Origin: Micromonospora eburnea | GTDB lineage: Bacteria; Actinomycetota; Actinomycetes; Mycobacteriales; Micromonosporaceae | Direction of reading: 5' to 3' | NCBI RefSeq assembly: GCF_900090225.1 | Contig: NZ_FMHY01000002.1 | Location: forward strand, 1,426,001-1,490,000 | DNA length: 64,000 nucleotides | Part shown: positions 32,148-41,955 of the stretch, piece by piece | How positions within the stretch are numbered: the stretch's first letter is position 1 | How the letters are laid out: each line of letters starts with the position of its first letter | The notes under the pieces: generated by a model | The model's input: only the letters and a program-made list of their open reading frames with translations | The model's database searches: none | Told to the model about the DNA's origin: nothing | Translations under genes and position numbers: made by a program

Positions 32148-32665
32148 TTCAGCACCTCCAGGTGGGTCGCCCGGGCGGCCGCGATCGAGCCGAGCAGCGC
32201 GGCCCGCTCGCCCGGCGCGGCGGCGCACGCCTTGGCGGCGTTCTCCCGGGCCTGCTGTTCGGCCTGCCGCAGCTCGGCCAGCAGCCCCTGCGGATCGGTG
32301 GCCGTCACGGTCGGGCCGGCGGCCGGCGTACCGGACGGGGCGGGGCGGCCGATGACCTTGCGCAGCTCGGCGGCGTGCGCCTGGTGGGCGTCGGCGATCG
32401 GGGTGAGGCGGTCGGCCAGCGTCGCGGCGGCGGCGATGGCCGCCCGGTACCGGCCCTCCAGCTCGGCTGCCTCGGCCGCGAGCGGCTCCAGGGGGTCCGG
32501 CGCCGGCGGCTGGTCGTCGTCGAAAAGATCACAGCCGGTCAGCGGTACGGCGGCGCCGCCGAGCGCCACCAGCGCCCCGGCGCGCAGCAGGTTTCGCCGG
32601 GAATGTCCGGGTGCTCCGTTGCGCTGTGTCGTTCTGCCTGTCGCCACCGGACAAGTCAACACCAT
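32144..32665 (-). CDS. Tat-type secreted lipoprotein, partner of the DUF4439 gene
   Basis: This protein of about 173 residues has a twin-arginine signal (SRRNLLRAG, hydrophobic VALGGAAV) and a lipobox LTGC, so export by Tat and lipid anchoring are predicted. The mature part is an Ala-rich helical bundle ([37 protein letters not shown]). ATG 32665 is used; GTG 32647 is also possible and would still include the signal. The gene is divergent from rimP. Confidence 0.7.
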   Translation of the reverse strand: MVLTCPVATGRTTQRNGAPGHSRRNLLRAGALVALGGAAVPLTGCDLFDDDQPPAPDPLEPLAAEAAELEGRYRAAIAAAATLADRLTPIADAHQAHAAELRKVIGRPAPSGTPAAGPTVTATDPQGLLAELRQAEQQARENAAKACAAAPGERAALLGSIAAARATHLEVLK

Positions 32666-32820
32666 CTCCGCCGGCTTGTGGGCCAGTGGCGTCGGTGCGC
32701 CGCCGGGCCCGCGCCCCGGCCCGCGCGTTACGCTCTGCGCAGCCACCGGGCGCGTCCGCCCCGGTGGCGTGCCGGCATGGCGGGCCGAACGGCCCGTTCG
32801 ACAGCGAAAGGGTGCGCCAG

Positions 32821-33504
32821 ATGACGCAGCGTGGCCGTGCCACCAGGCCGACGGGGCCCTCCGGGCGACCCCGCCGGGCCGACGGTCCCCGTACGGGGGA
32901 CCGGGGCGGCGCGCCCCGTGGCGACCTGAATGCGCGCCGGGCCCGGCTGCGTGAGGTGATCGAGCCGGTGGTCACCGCCGCCGGGTACGACCTGGAGGAC
33001 CTCTCCGTCTCCCGAGCCGGCCGGCGGCACGTGGTCCGCGTGATCGTGGACGCCGACGGCGGGATCAACCTGGACGCCGTCGCCGACGTGTCCCGGGCGG
33101 TCTCCGCCGCGCTCGACGCGGCCGAGGAGGCCGGCGGCGACATCGTCGCCGGCGAGTACCAGCTCGAGGTCAGCTCGCCGGGGGTGGATCGGCCGCTCAC
33201 CCTGCCCCGGCACTGGCGGCGCAACGTCGGCCGGCTGGTCAAGGTGACCGTGCGCGGCGGGGCGGGCGTGCCCGAGCAGCGGACCGCGGCGGACCGCCAG
33301 CTCACCGGCCGGGTGGTCGAGGCCGACGACGAGCACGTGGTGCTGGAGACCGACGCCGGCCGGGTGGCACACCCGTACGCCGAGCTCGGGCCCGGCCGGG
33401 TCCAGGTGGAGTTCAGCCGCCTGGACGAGCTGGCCGACGACGAGGCCGGCGAGGACATCGACGACATCGACGACGAAGATGATGTGGAGGACGAGGAGAG
33501 GTGA
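32821..33504 (+). CDS. rimP: Ribosome maturation factor RimP
   Basis: This 227-residue protein has the RimP core (about 40-195): [42 protein letters not shown] and [14 protein letters not shown]. It helps 30S assembly. A basic, disordered N-terminal extension and an Asp/Glu-rich tail ([16 protein letters not shown]) flank the core. ATG 32821 follows AAAGGG. nusA overlaps its end by four bases. Confidence 0.95.
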   Translation: MTQRGRATRPTGPSGRPRRADGPRTGDRGGAPRGDLNARRARLREVIEPVVTAAGYDLEDLSVSRAGRRHVVRVIVDADGGINLDAVADVSRAVSAALDAAEEAGGDIVAGEYQLEVSSPGVDRPLTLPRHWRRNVGRLVKVTVRGGAGVPEQRTAADRQLTGRVVEADDEHVVLETDAGRVAHPYAELGPGRVQVEFSRLDELADDEAGEDIDDIDDEDDVEDEER

Positions 33505-34544
33505 ACATCGACCTCGCGGCGCTGCGCGCACTGGAGCGCGAGCGGGAGATCCCGTTCGACACGATCCTCGCGGCGATCGAGACCGCGCTGCTGACCGCCT
33601 ACCGGCACACCGACGGCGCCGAGCCGCATGCCCGGGTGGAGATCGACCGCAAGACCGGGGCCGCCTCGGTGTACGCCCAGGAGGTGGACGCCGAGGGCGC
33701 CGTGGTACGGGAGTGGGACGACACCCCGCACGACTTCGGCCGGATCGCGGCCATGACGGCCAAGCAGGTGATCCTCCAGCGGCTGCGGGAGGCCACCGAC
33801 GAGGTGCACTTCGGTGAGTACGTGGGCCGCGACGGTGACCTGGTCACCGGCGTGGTGCAGGCGCACGAGGCCCGTAAGGAGAAGGGCATCGTCAGCGTCG
33901 ACCTGGGCAAGCTGGAGGGCGTCCTGCCCCAGTCCGAGCAGGTCCCCGGCGAGCGGTACGACCACGGCGAGCGGATCCGCTGCGTCGTCGTGCACGTGGC
34001 CAAGGGAATGCGCGGGCCGCAGATCACGTTGTCCCGGTCGCACCCCGCGCTGGTGAAGAAGCTCTTCGCGCTGGAGGTGCCGGAGATCGCCGACGGCACG
34101 GTGGAGATCGGCGCGATCGCCCGTGAGGCAGGTCACCGTACGAAGATCGCGGTGCGCTCGACCGCGCCGGGGGTCAACGCCAAGGGCGCCTGCATCGGCC
34201 CGATGGGCCAGCGGGTCCGCGCGGTGATGAGCGAACTGCACGGCGAGAAGATCGACATCATCGACTGGTCGGACGACCCGGCCACCTTCGTCGGCAACGC
34301 GCTCTCCCCGGCCAAGGCGCTGCGGGTGGAGGTGGTCGACCTGGCCAGCCGGACCGCCCGGGTGACCGTGCCGGATTTCCAGCTCTCGCTGGCGATCGGC
34401 CGGGAAGGGCAGAACGCCCGGCTCGCGGCCCGGTTGACCGGTTGGCGGATCGACATCCGTTCCGACGCGGAGCAGGCAGACACGGGCGACCGGAGCGGGG
34501 CTGATCACGTACCCGAGCCGGGCGGCGCGATCTCGAGCAGCTAG
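33501..34544 (+). CDS. nusA: Transcription termination/antitermination factor NusA
   Basis: This 347-residue protein has the N-terminal RNAP-binding domain (about 1-105), S1 domain (about 110-180, [20 protein letters not shown]) and two KH domains (about 200-335, [18 protein letters not shown] and [19 protein letters not shown]). The C-terminal acidic repeats of the E. coli protein are absent, as usual in actinobacteria. GTG 33501 overlaps the rimP stop. Confidence 0.96.
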   Translation: MNIDLAALRALEREREIPFDTILAAIETALLTAYRHTDGAEPHARVEIDRKTGAASVYAQEVDAEGAVVREWDDTPHDFGRIAAMTAKQVILQRLREATDEVHFGEYVGRDGDLVTGVVQAHEARKEKGIVSVDLGKLEGVLPQSEQVPGERYDHGERIRCVVVHVAKGMRGPQITLSRSHPALVKKLFALEVPEIADGTVEIGAIAREAGHRTKIAVRSTAPGVNAKGACIGPMGQRVRAVMSELHGEKIDIIDWSDDPATFVGNALSPAKALRVEVVDLASRTARVTVPDFQLSLAIGREGQNARLAARLTGWRIDIRSDAEQADTGDRSGADHVPEPGGAISSS

Positions 34545-34547
34545 GGG

Positions 34548-34553
34548 TAGACT
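34548..34553 (+). promoter_or_regulatory. -10 box for a leaderless ylxR transcript
   Basis: TAGACT lies immediately after the nusA stop and seven bases before GTG 34561. The start has no Shine-Dalgarno. This would add an internal promoter for ylxR-infB inside the nusA operon. Confidence 0.6.
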
Positions 34554-34560
34554 TCCTCCA

Positions 34561-34896
34561 GTGGCACGACGCGCGCTGCCGGAGCGCACCTGTGTGGGCT
34601 GCCGGAAACGAGCGCCGGCCAGCGAGTTGTTGCGGATTGTCGCGTTCGGTGACGGGGCTGGTCACTTCAGCCTCCGGCCCGATGCGGCCCGCAGACTGCC
34701 GGGTCGGGGAGCAAACATGCACCCAGATCCGGCCTGCTTCGCGCAAGCGGTGCGGCGCCGCGCCTTCGGGCGGGCACTGCGCATCGCCGGGATCATCGAT
34801 CACGGCGTGCTGGCGGAGCACGTTGACGCGCCAACCCCGACGACCGGTCAGCCCGATCGGTCGAGGGTCGCTAGCAAGGTAGGACGACCGACATGA
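34561..34896 (+). CDS. ylxR: YlxR (DUF448) RNA-binding protein
   Basis: This 111-residue protein has the hallmark PERTCVGCRKR, LLRIVAF, GRGANMHPDPACFAQAVRRRAF and an extended C-terminal tail. Its position between nusA and infB is the standard one. Bacillus YlxR has been linked to RNase P (RnpM). Known family structures show a basic surface for RNA. Confidence 0.93.
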   Translation: MARRALPERTCVGCRKRAPASELLRIVAFGDGAGHFSLRPDAARRLPGRGANMHPDPACFAQAVRRRAFGRALRIAGIIDHGVLAEHVDAPTPTTGQPDRSRVASKVGRPT

Positions 34897-34989
34897 GCAC
34901 ACGATGAAGTCGCAGAAATGACCAGGCTTCAAGTGCACGAGTGAGGTCGCTGCGGGTGCTGCCCGCACGACCTCGGAGTGAGGAGTGCA

Positions 34990-37983
34990 GTGGCAGGAAA
35001 GGCCCGCGTACACGAGCTCGCCAAGGAGCTCGGGGTCGAAAGCAAGACCGTTCTCGCCAAGCTCAAGGAGATGGGCGAGTTCGTGAAGTCCGCGTCCAGC
35101 ACCGTCGAGGCGCCCGTCGCCCGACGGCTGCGTAGCGCCTTCGTGGCCTCCGCCGGTGCGGCTGCGCCGGCCGCCCCGCCGGCGGCCGCGCCCACCCCGG
35201 CGCCGACCCCGACCCCGACGCCGTCGCCGACCCCGGGTGCCCCCCGGATCTCGGCCAAGCCGATGCCGCCCCGGCGGCCGACGCCGCCGACCCCCGGGCC
35301 GAAGCCCAAGGGTCCGGTTCCCGGTCCGCCGCAGCCGGCGGCTCCAGTGGCCAAGCCGGCGAGCGCGCACGACATCGAGGTGGCGGCCGCCGAGGCGCGT
35401 GCCGCCGCACTGAAGGCTGAGCAGGAGGCCGCGGTCAAGGCCGCGCAGGCCGCCCGCCAGCAGCAGCGCGAGAACGTCCGCCGGGAGCCCCCGACCGAGG
35501 GTGGCCCCCGTCCCGGCCCGCGTCCGGGTCCGGGCACCATGCCGCCCCGTCCGGGTTCCCCGGCTGCCGGTCGTCCCGGCGCGCCGGCCCCGGGTCCGGG
35601 CGCGCGGCCCGGCGGTCGTCCGCCGGCGCGCGGCGCCGGCAACAACCCGTTCGGCATCCAGGGCGGCCAGCAGCAGCGGCCCCCGGCCGCCGGTGCGGGT
35701 GGCCCGCGGCCCAGCCCGGCCTCGATGCCGCCGCGGCCGAGCCCGGCCTCGATGCCGCCGCGGCCCAGCCCGGCCTCCATGCCGAGCCAGCGCCCCGGTC
35801 GCCCTGGCGGCCCCGGCGCGGGTCGTCCCGGCGGTGGCGCCGGTCGTCCCGGTGGCGGCGGCGGTGGTTTCCGTGGCGGTCCGGGTGGCGGCGGTGGCGG
35901 CGGCTACCGGGGTGGTCCCGGTGGCGGCGGCGGTGGCGGCGGCTACCGGGGTGGCCCCGGTGGCGGCGGTGGCGGTGCCGGCGGTGGCTTCCGTCCGGGT
36001 GCGCCGGCCGGTGGCGCCGGTCGTCCGGGTGGCGGCGGCCGTGGCCGTGGCGGCGGCACCGCGGGTGCCTTCGGGCGTCCCGGTGGCAAGCCGACCCGAG
36101 GCCGCAAGTCCAAGAAGCAGCGCAGACAGGAGTTCGACAACCTGTCGGCCCCGACCATGTCCTCGGGTGCCCCCCGGGGTCAGGGTCAGGTCGTCCGGTT
36201 GTCCCGTGGCGCCTCGCTGTCGGACTTCGCCGACAAGATCAACGCCAACCCGGGTTCGCTGGTCCAGGAGATGTTCAACCTGGGCGAGATGGTGACCGCG
36301 ACCCAGTCGTGCTCCGACGACACCCTGCTGCTGTTGGGTGAGCACCTCGGCTTCGACGTGCAGATCGTCAGCCCGGAGGACGAGGATCGCGAGCTGCTCG
36401 CGCAGTTCAACATCGACCTCGACGCGGTGGTGTCGGAGGACCGCCTGGTCAGCCGTGCGCCGGTGGTGACCGTCATGGGTCACGTCGACCACGGTAAGAC
36501 CAAGCTGCTCGACGCGATCCGCAAGGCGAACGTGGTGGCCGGCGAGGCGGGTGGCATCACCCAGCACATCGGCGCGTACCAGGTCCACGTCCCGCACGAG
36601 GGCGAGGACCGGGCGGTGACCTTCATCGACACCCCGGGTCACGAGGCGTTCACCGCCATGCGTGCCCGTGGTGCCCAGGTGACGGACATCGTGGTGCTGG
36701 TGGTCGCGGCCGACGACGGCGTGATGCCGCAGACCATCGAGGCGCTCAACCACGCCAAGGCGGCGGACGTGCCGATCGTGGTCGCGGTCAACAAGGTCGA
36801 CAAGCCGGAGGCCAACCCGGACAAGGTCCGCCAGCAGCTGACCGAGTACGGCCTGGTTGCCGAGGAGTACGGCGGCGACACCATGTTCGTCAACGTGGCC
36901 GCGAAGCCCGGCATCGGCATCGAGGACCTCCTGGAGGCCGTGCTGCTGACCGCCGACGCGTCGCTGGAGCTGACCGCTCCGATCGACGGGCCGGCGCAGG
37001 GTGTCGCCATCGAGGCGCACCTGGACAAGGGCCGCGGTTCGGTGGCGACGGTGCTGGTGCAGAAGGGCACCCTGCGGGCCGGCGACTCGATCGTCGCCGG
37101 TGGGGCGCACGGCCGGGTCCGGGCCATGCTGGACGAGAACGGCAAGCCGGTCGACGAGGCCGGTCCGTCGCGTCCGGTCATGGTGCTGGGTCTGACCACG
37201 GTGCCGGGTGCGGGTGACACCTTCCTGGCCGCCGAGGACGACCGGACCGTGCGGCAGATCGCCGAGCAGCGCCAGGCGCGGCGGCGGGCGGCGGCATTCG
37301 CCAACTCCCGTGGCCGGGCCACCCTCGAGACGCTCATGGAGCAGCTCAAGGAGGGCGAGAAGACCTCGCTCAACCTGGTGCTCAAGGGCGACGGCTCCGG
37401 TTCCGTGGAGGCGCTCGAGGACGCGCTGTTCAACCTCGACATCCCGGAGGAGGTCCAGCTTCGGATCATCCACCGGGGCGTGGGTGCGATCACCGAGAGC
37501 GACGTCATGCTCGCGAGCGCCTCGTCCGAGGCGGTCACGATCATCGGCTTCAACGTGCGGGCCGCCAACAAGGTTCGCGAGATCGCCGACCGCGAGGGCG
37601 TGGAGATCCGGTACTACACCGTCATCTACCAGGCCATCGAGGAGATCGACGCCGCCCTCAAGGGTCTGCTCAAGCCGGAGTACGAGGAGGTCGAGCTGGG
37701 GAGCGCGGAGATCCGCGACATCTTCCGCTCGTCCAAGATCGGCAACATCTCCGGTTGTATCGTCCGGTCCGGCATCATGCGCCGCAACGCCAAGGCGCGG
37801 CTGCTGCGGGACGGGGCGGTCGTGGCGGACAACCTCACGATCAGCTCTCTCAAGCGGTTCAAGGACGACGCGACGGAGGTCCGCGAGGGCTTCGAGTGTG
37901 GTCTGACGCTGAGCGGTTTCAACAACGTTCAGGTCGGCGACATCATCGAGACCTTCGAGATGCGGGAGAAGCCGCGCGCCTGA
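34990..37983 (+). CDS. infB: Translation initiation factor IF-2
   Basis: This 997-residue GTPase places fMet-tRNA on the 30S subunit. The start [19 protein letters not shown] is the IF2_N motif, preceded by GAGGAG; an in-frame GTG at 34978 is less likely. Residues about 60-380 are a disordered Pro/Ala/Gly-rich linker with an exact-type 9-residue repeat and an R/Y-GG-rich tract. The second IF2_N, G domain ([25 protein letters not shown]), domain II and C-terminal tRNA-binding domains follow. It ends in a strong terminator. Confidence 0.96.
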   Translation: MAGKARVHELAKELGVESKTVLAKLKEMGEFVKSASSTVEAPVARRLRSAFVASAGAAAPAAPPAAAPTPAPTPTPTPSPTPGAPRISAKPMPPRRPTPPTPGPKPKGPVPGPPQPAAPVAKPASAHDIEVAAAEARAAALKAEQEAAVKAAQAARQQQRENVRREPPTEGGPRPGPRPGPGTMPPRPGSPAAGRPGAPAPGPGARPGGRPPARGAGNNPFGIQGGQQQRPPAAGAGGPRPSPASMPPRPSPASMPPRPSPASMPSQRPGRPGGPGAGRPGGGAGRPGGGGGGFRGGPGGGGGGGYRGGPGGGGGGGGYRGGPGGGGGGAGGGFRPGAPAGGAGRPGGGGRGRGGGTAGAFGRPGGKPTRGRKSKKQRRQEFDNLSAPTMSSGAPRGQGQVVRLSRGASLSDFADKINANPGSLVQEMFNLGEMVTATQSCSDDTLLLLGEHLGFDVQIVSPEDEDRELLAQFNIDLDAVVSEDRLVSRAPVVTVMGHVDHGKTKLLDAIRKANVVAGEAGGITQHIGAYQVHVPHEGEDRAVTFIDTPGHEAFTAMRARGAQVTDIVVLVVAADDGVMPQTIEALNHAKAADVPIVVAVNKVDKPEANPDKVRQQLTEYGLVAEEYGGDTMFVNVAAKPGIGIEDLLEAVLLTADASLELTAPIDGPAQGVAIEAHLDKGRGSVATVLVQKGTLRAGDSIVAGGAHGRVRAMLDENGKPVDEAGPSRPVMVLGLTTVPGAGDTFLAAEDDRTVRQIAEQRQARRRAAAFANSRGRATLETLMEQLKEGEKTSLNLVLKGDGSGSVEALEDALFNLDIPEEVQLRIIHRGVGAITESDVMLASASSEAVTIIGFNVRAANKVREIADREGVEIRYYTVIYQAIEEIDAALKGLLKPEYEEVELGSAEIRDIFRSSKIGNISGCIVRSGIMRRNAKARLLRDGAVVADNLTISSLKRFKDDATEVREGFECGLTLSGFNNVQVGDIIETFEMREKPRA
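35707..35787 (+). repeat. Three tandem 27-bp repeats inside infB
   Basis: Units 35707-35733, 35734-35760 and 35761-35787 encode [18 protein letters not shown] and RPSPASMPS. They lie in the disordered linker of IF-2, just before a Gly-rich tract (to about 36050). Such in-frame repeats can change copy number without frameshift. Confidence 0.9.
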
Positions 37984-37998
37984 GCGGCGTGAACGACC

Positions 37999-38028
37999 GA
38001 CGGCCGGGACCCCTGGGTCCCGGCCGTC
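37999..38028 (+). terminator. infB terminator hairpin
   Basis: GACGGCCGGGACCC (37999-38012) pairs fully with GGGTCCCGGCCGTC (38015-38028), 16 bases after the infB stop. There is no clear U-tract, as is common in actinobacteria. Confidence 0.75.
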
Positions 38029-38059
38029 GCCGTCTGCGCGTACTGCGACAATCTCCGGC

Positions 38060-39124
38060 GTGCTCAGGTACGCGCTGCTCCTCGCCCCCTCCGCCAACCG
38101 GGTCTACGCCGACGCGACCGGCCGGCTGGCCCGCGCCGAACTGTCGGCCTTCGCCGGCTCTGGGGTGCTCGACGCGGCGCCCGCCGAGATCGCGGTGGAG
38201 CGGATCGGCGGGGTGGAGTACCTGACCTTCGCCGCGCCCGAGCCGGGGCCGGGCACCCGGGACCTGGCGTACCTGGCCAACCTGTCGGCGGCGTACGCGC
38301 TGTTCGAGCGGGTGGGCGACGACCTGCTCCGGCCGGTGCCACTGCGCCCCCTGGCCCGGTACGACTCCGACCTGATCACCATCCCGAAGTACGCCGGCAA
38401 GACCAACGAGCAGTTCACCCGACTGCTGCTCAACGTCACCCTGCTGGCCTCCGCCTCGGCCGGCGGCATGCTGGACCGGCGGCTCGTGGTGCTCGACCCG
38501 CTCTGCGGCCGGGGCACCACGCTCAACCAGGCGCTGATGTACGGCTACGACGGCATCGGTGTCGAGCATGACGGTAAGGACGTCGACGCGTACGCCGCGT
38601 TCCTGCGTACCTGGCTGCGCCGCAAGCGGCTCAAGCACACCGCGGAGATGGTGTCGGTACGCCGGGACCGCAAACTGCTCGCCCGGCGGTTCGAGGCGGT
38701 GCTCGCGCCGTCCCGGGACGAGCACCGGGCCGGGGCGACCCAGCGCGTCACGATGCTGCACACCGACACCACCCGGGCCCGGGAGGTGCTCCGGCCGGCC
38801 TGCGCCGACGTGATCGTCACCGACGCCCCGTACGGGGTGGCGCACGGCAGCCGTACCGGTCATGGGTTGTCCCGTAGCCCGCTGGACCTGCTCGGCGCGG
38901 CCGTGCCGGTCTGGCGGGAGCTGCTGCGCCCCGGCGGGGCGCTGGGCCTGTCCTGGAACACCCAGGTGGCCCCACGGGCGGCGGCCGAGGAGGTGCTGGC
39001 CGGGGCCGGCCTGCGGGTGGTGGACGGGCCCGGCTACCGGGATCTCGCGCACCGGGTCGATCAGGCGATCGACCGGGACGTGCTGGTGGCGGTCGCGCCG
39101 GCGGCTCCCGCTCGGCAGGTCTGA
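38060..39124 (+). CDS. TRM11-like SAM-dependent methyltransferase
   Basis: This 354-residue protein has an N-terminal THUMP-like region and a Rossmann methyltransferase domain with SAM motif LDPLCGRGTTLNQAL and catalytic motif IV TDAPYGVAH (D/N-P-P-Y class variant). A basic helix (FLRTWLRRKRLKHTAEM) lies between. The order matches TRM11-type tRNA guanine-N2 methylases, though the DAPY variant and uncertain N-terminus leave the target open. GTG 38060 is the start. Placement in a translation gene block supports RNA as substrate. Confidence 0.75.
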   Translation: MLRYALLLAPSANRVYADATGRLARAELSAFAGSGVLDAAPAEIAVERIGGVEYLTFAAPEPGPGTRDLAYLANLSAAYALFERVGDDLLRPVPLRPLARYDSDLITIPKYAGKTNEQFTRLLLNVTLLASASAGGMLDRRLVVLDPLCGRGTTLNQALMYGYDGIGVEHDGKDVDAYAAFLRTWLRRKRLKHTAEMVSVRRDRKLLARRFEAVLAPSRDEHRAGATQRVTMLHTDTTRAREVLRPACADVIVTDAPYGVAHGSRTGHGLSRSPLDLLGAAVPVWRELLRPGGALGLSWNTQVAPRAAAEEVLAGAGLRVVDGPGYRDLAHRVDQAIDRDVLVAVAPAAPARQV

Positions 39125-39249
39125 CGCCGCGCGGCGAGCTGAAGCTGTCGACGACTCCCGCTCGGCGGCGCGTGACGCCGGGCGGCGGCCGGAGCCGTCG
39201 GCGGAAAACGGGTGACCCGGGTGGTGGGCTGGGCGTACCGTTGCTCGCC

Positions 39250-39543
39250 GTGTACACGGGAACCGCGCACTTCGACCTGTTGTTGCCGGGGGACTCCCGG
39301 TCCCTGAAGGCCAAGCGTTCGTACGTCCGGCCGATCGTCGCCGCGCTGCGCCGGTTCGAGGTGTCGGCCGCCGAGGTCGGGGCGCTCGACCTGCACGGGC
39401 GGGCGGAGATCGGGGTGGCCGTGGTGGCCGCCGAGGCGGCTCACGTCCGCGAGGTGCTCGACTCCTGCGAGCGGCTGGTGGCCGCCCGCCCGGAGACCGA
39501 GCTGCTCTCCGTCCGCCGCCGTCTCTACGGCGCGGAGGACTGA
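39250..39543 (+). CDS. DUF503 family protein
   Basis: This 97-residue protein has the family pattern GTAHFDLLLPGDSRSLKAKR and SYVRPIVAALRRFEVSAAEVG, ending in VRRRLYG. DUF503 genes commonly lie just before rbfA, as here. Function is not established. GTG 39250 has no ribosome site, but TACCGT stands eight bases before it, so a leaderless start is possible. Confidence 0.9.
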   Translation: MYTGTAHFDLLLPGDSRSLKAKRSYVRPIVAALRRFEVSAAEVGALDLHGRAEIGVAVVAAEAAHVREVLDSCERLVAARPETELLSVRRRLYGAED

Positions 39544-39568
39544 CCGGGCCGCGCCCGGGCAGGCCGTT

Positions 39569-39615
39569 AGGAAGGGCCCTTTACCCGCACGAGGCGTTAA
39601 TAGGGCGCCCTTCCT
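39569..39615. repeat. REP-like hairpin, GCGTTAATAGGG family, copy 1
   Basis: AGGAAGGGC (39569-39577) pairs with GCCCTTCCT (39607-39615). The loop side contains GCGTTAATAGGG, also present in the element at 57587-57649, so the two belong to one family. It sits between the DUF503 gene and rbfA. Confidence 0.7.
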
Positions 39616-39741
39616 TGCACCGGCGGCCCTGCGCGGCGGGCGGGGCGGCGCGGGTAGTGTTCGAGTTGTTGAGGGGTCGGACCCGGCGGCGCCCGCGCCG
39701 TCGTCTCCGGCCGGGAGTGGGAAGCCCTGGAGGTGGGGGAC

Positions 39742-40230
39742 ATGACGGATCCGGCCAAGGTACGCCGGCACGCGGAGCGCATCCGTGAACTGGTCGCGTC
39801 GGTGGTGCGGAGCCAGATCAAGGACCCCCGGCTCGGGATGATCACCATCACCGACGCCCGGATCACCGCCGATCTGCGCGACGCCACCGTCTTCTACACG
39901 GTGCTCGGCGACGCGGCGGCCCAGGCCAGCACGGCCGCCGCGCTGGAGAGCGCCAAGGGCATGCTGCGCAGTACGGTCGGCAAGGCGCTCGGGCTGCGCC
40001 ACTCGCCGACCCTGACGTTCGTCCTGGACGACGTGCAGGACCAGGTAAAGCACATCGACGACCTGCTCGCGGCGGCCCGTAACGCCGACGCCGAGGTGCA
40101 GCGGCTGGCGGCCAAGGCCCAGTACGCGGGCGACGCGCAGCCGTACCGGCTGGAGGACGAGGACGAGGACGCCGACGTCGAGGACGCCGAGACCGGCGAC
40201 GACGAGCCGCGCGGCGGCGACCGCCGGTGA
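39742..40230 (+). CDS. rbfA: Ribosome-binding factor A
   Basis: This 162-residue KH-like protein of 30S maturation has MTDPAKVRRHAERIRELVAS at the start, QIKDPRLGMITITDARI in the core and SPTLTFVLDDVQDQVKHIDDLL. An acidic tail rich in Asp/Glu is added. ATG 39742 has GGAGG eight bases upstream. A TAGTGT box at 39654-39659 could be its promoter. The nrnA-like gene overlaps its stop. Confidence 0.95.
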   Translation: MTDPAKVRRHAERIRELVASVVRSQIKDPRLGMITITDARITADLRDATVFYTVLGDAAAQASTAAALESAKGMLRSTVGKALGLRHSPTLTFVLDDVQDQVKHIDDLLAAARNADAEVQRLAAKAQYAGDAQPYRLEDEDEDADVEDAETGDDEPRGGDRR

Positions 40231-41273
40231 CCTCACCCGCCGAGGGCGGTACGCCGGCCGGTGCCGGCCCCACCGACACCGACTGGGCGGCCGCCCTCGC
40301 GGCGGTACGCGGGCTCCCCGCCGACGCGCGGGTGCTGCTGATCTGTCACGTCAACCCGGACGGCGACGCGCTGGGCAGCATGCTCGGCTTCGGGCTGGGC
40401 CTGCGCCGGTGGGGCGTACGCCACCTCCAGGCGACCTTTCCCGGGCCGCCGGAGGTGCCCGAGCCGTTCCGCTGGCTGCCCGGGCTCGACCTGCTGGTGC
40501 CGCAGGACGAGGCGTACCCGGATCCGGACCTGGTGATCTGCTTCGACGTGGCGAGCGAGTCCCGGCTGGGCGACCTGGCTGACCGGCTGGACAAGGCCGG
40601 CGCGGCGCTGGTGCTGGATCACCACGCCTCGAACACCCGGTTCGGCGGCATCCACCTGGTGGACCCGCACGCGGCGGCCACCTCGGTGGTCGCCGAGGGG
40701 CTGCTGGAGCGGCTCGGGGTGCCGCTGGACGCGGAGATCGCCACCTGCCTCTACGTCGCGCTGAGCACGGACACCGGCTCGTTCCGCTTCGAGGCCACCA
40801 CGCCCGAGGTGCACCGGATGGCGGCCCGGCTGCTGGCCACCGGCATCCGCCCCGGGGACATCTCCCGGCGGATCTTCGACACCCGCCCGTTCGGCGCGGT
40901 CCGGCTCTTCGGCGAGGTGTTGGGCCGGGCCCGGCTGGAACCGGCCGCCGCCGCCGGGCGCGGGCTGGTCTGGACGTACGCCACCCAGGACGACCTGGCC
41001 CGGTACGGCCAGCCGGCGTACGTGCTGGAGGCACTGATCGACTCGGTGCGCTGCACGGCCGAGGCAGACGTGAGTTGTGTGGTCAAGCAGGTCGCGCCCG
41101 GCGAATGGGCGGTCTCGCTGCGCAGCAAGGGCGCGGTGGACGTGAGCCGGGTGGCGGTGGCGCTCGGCGGCGGCGGGCACCGGTTCGCGGCCGGGTTCAC
41201 CGGGCGGGGCACGGTCGACGAGGTGCTGGACCGGATCCGCGCCGAGCTGGGTGGGGCGCTGCTGACGGTCTGA
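40227..41273 (+). CDS. DHH/DHHA1 phosphoesterase (NrnA-like oligoribonuclease/pAp phosphatase)
   Basis: This 348-residue enzyme has the metal motifs LLICHVNPDGDALGSMLG, ICFDVASESRLGDL and VLDHHASNTRFG (DHH). The C-terminal DHHA1 motif is GGGGHRFAAGFTG. NrnA-type enzymes degrade nanoRNAs and convert pAp to AMP. GTG 40227 overlaps the rbfA stop (GTGA). Confidence 0.92.
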   Translation: MTSPAEGGTPAGAGPTDTDWAAALAAVRGLPADARVLLICHVNPDGDALGSMLGFGLGLRRWGVRHLQATFPGPPEVPEPFRWLPGLDLLVPQDEAYPDPDLVICFDVASESRLGDLADRLDKAGAALVLDHHASNTRFGGIHLVDPHAAATSVVAEGLLERLGVPLDAEIATCLYVALSTDTGSFRFEATTPEVHRMAARLLATGIRPGDISRRIFDTRPFGAVRLFGEVLGRARLEPAAAAGRGLVWTYATQDDLARYGQPAYVLEALIDSVRCTAEADVSCVVKQVAPGEWAVSLRSKGAVDVSRVAVALGGGGHRFAAGFTGRGTVDEVLDRIRAELGGALLTV

Positions 41274-41338
41274 TCTCAGGGGCGATTCCGGGGCGTACTG
41301 GCCTTCCCGCGTTCCGTGACGGTGGGGACAATCGGGTG

Positions 41339-41746
41339 ATGGATCATTCCCGCGAGCTCACCGCCGAGGTGCCCCGAGCCTGGGACCGTCCAGTGGTCTC
41401 CGTCCCGGTGCTGATCTGTCTCTCTCTCGTGGGCGGCCAGTTGCCGTCCTTCTCCGCCCAGGCCAACCTCTACACGCTCGGTACCGGTGGCGCGTTGATC
41501 TGGATCGGGCTGAGCAACCGGGTGCCCCGGCGGCCCGCGCCGGGCCGGTTGCCGTCCGGCGCGATCTGGTGGTTGGTGCCGGTCACCATCTTCGGGGTCT
41601 TCGAAGGGGCGACCTTCGTGCTGAACGTCGGCGACGAGTTCCCCACCTTCTCCCTGTTGGCCGATCCGCTGCTGGAGGATCACCTGGTCCGTTCCGCGGC
41701 GTGGTTCGCCTGGCTGTCCGCGTTCTGGGGGCTGGTCCGCCGATGA
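41339..41746 (+). CDS. Small membrane protein with about three helices
   Basis: This 135-residue protein has hydrophobic segments VVSVPVLICLSLVGGQL, IWWLVPVTIFGVFEGATFVL and SAAWFAWLSAFWGLV. ATG 41339 (or GTG 41336) is the likely start; the frame continues upstream only as an antiphase of nrnA. It overlaps the next small membrane gene by four bases. I recognise no function; linkage suggests the two work together. Confidence 0.65.
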   Translation: MDHSRELTAEVPRAWDRPVVSVPVLICLSLVGGQLPSFSAQANLYTLGTGGALIWIGLSNRVPRRPAPGRLPSGAIWWLVPVTIFGVFEGATFVLNVGDEFPTFSLLADPLLEDHLVRSAAWFAWLSAFWGLVRR

Positions 41747-41955
41747 TGCGAACTCTGGCGATCGGCGGTTTCCTGACCGCGCTGCTGCTCTTCGCGGCCG
41801 TCGAGTGGGTCGCCCGGCGGGAGGGCTCGCGGATCCCGTCGCTCGCCGACGTGTGCGCCTTCGTCATGCGCTACGAGGTCGGCCCGGTGCCGGTCGGGCG
41901 GATCGGCCTGTTCGGCTTCTGGTGGTGGCTCGGCTGGCACTTCCTGGCCCGCTGA
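41743..41955 (+). CDS. Small membrane protein resembling DUF6186
   Basis: This 70-residue protein has an N-terminal helix (AIGGFLTALLLFAAVEWVAR), the motif GSRIPSLADVCAFVMRYEVG and a C-terminal helix VGRIGLFGFWWWLGWHF. This pattern recurs in actinobacteria beside a second small membrane protein. The DUF6186 label is from memory. ATG 41743 overlaps the previous stop (ATGA). Confidence 0.6.
   Translation: MMRTLAIGGFLTALLLFAAVEWVARREGSRIPSLADVCAFVMRYEVGPVPVGRIGLFGFWWWLGWHFLAR

Noticed and set aside
34258..38097. Minus-strand open frame of 1279 codons antisense to infB
   Set aside because: It mirrors IF-2 coding sequence, including its Gly/Pro tracts, and has no start signal or recognisable domain.
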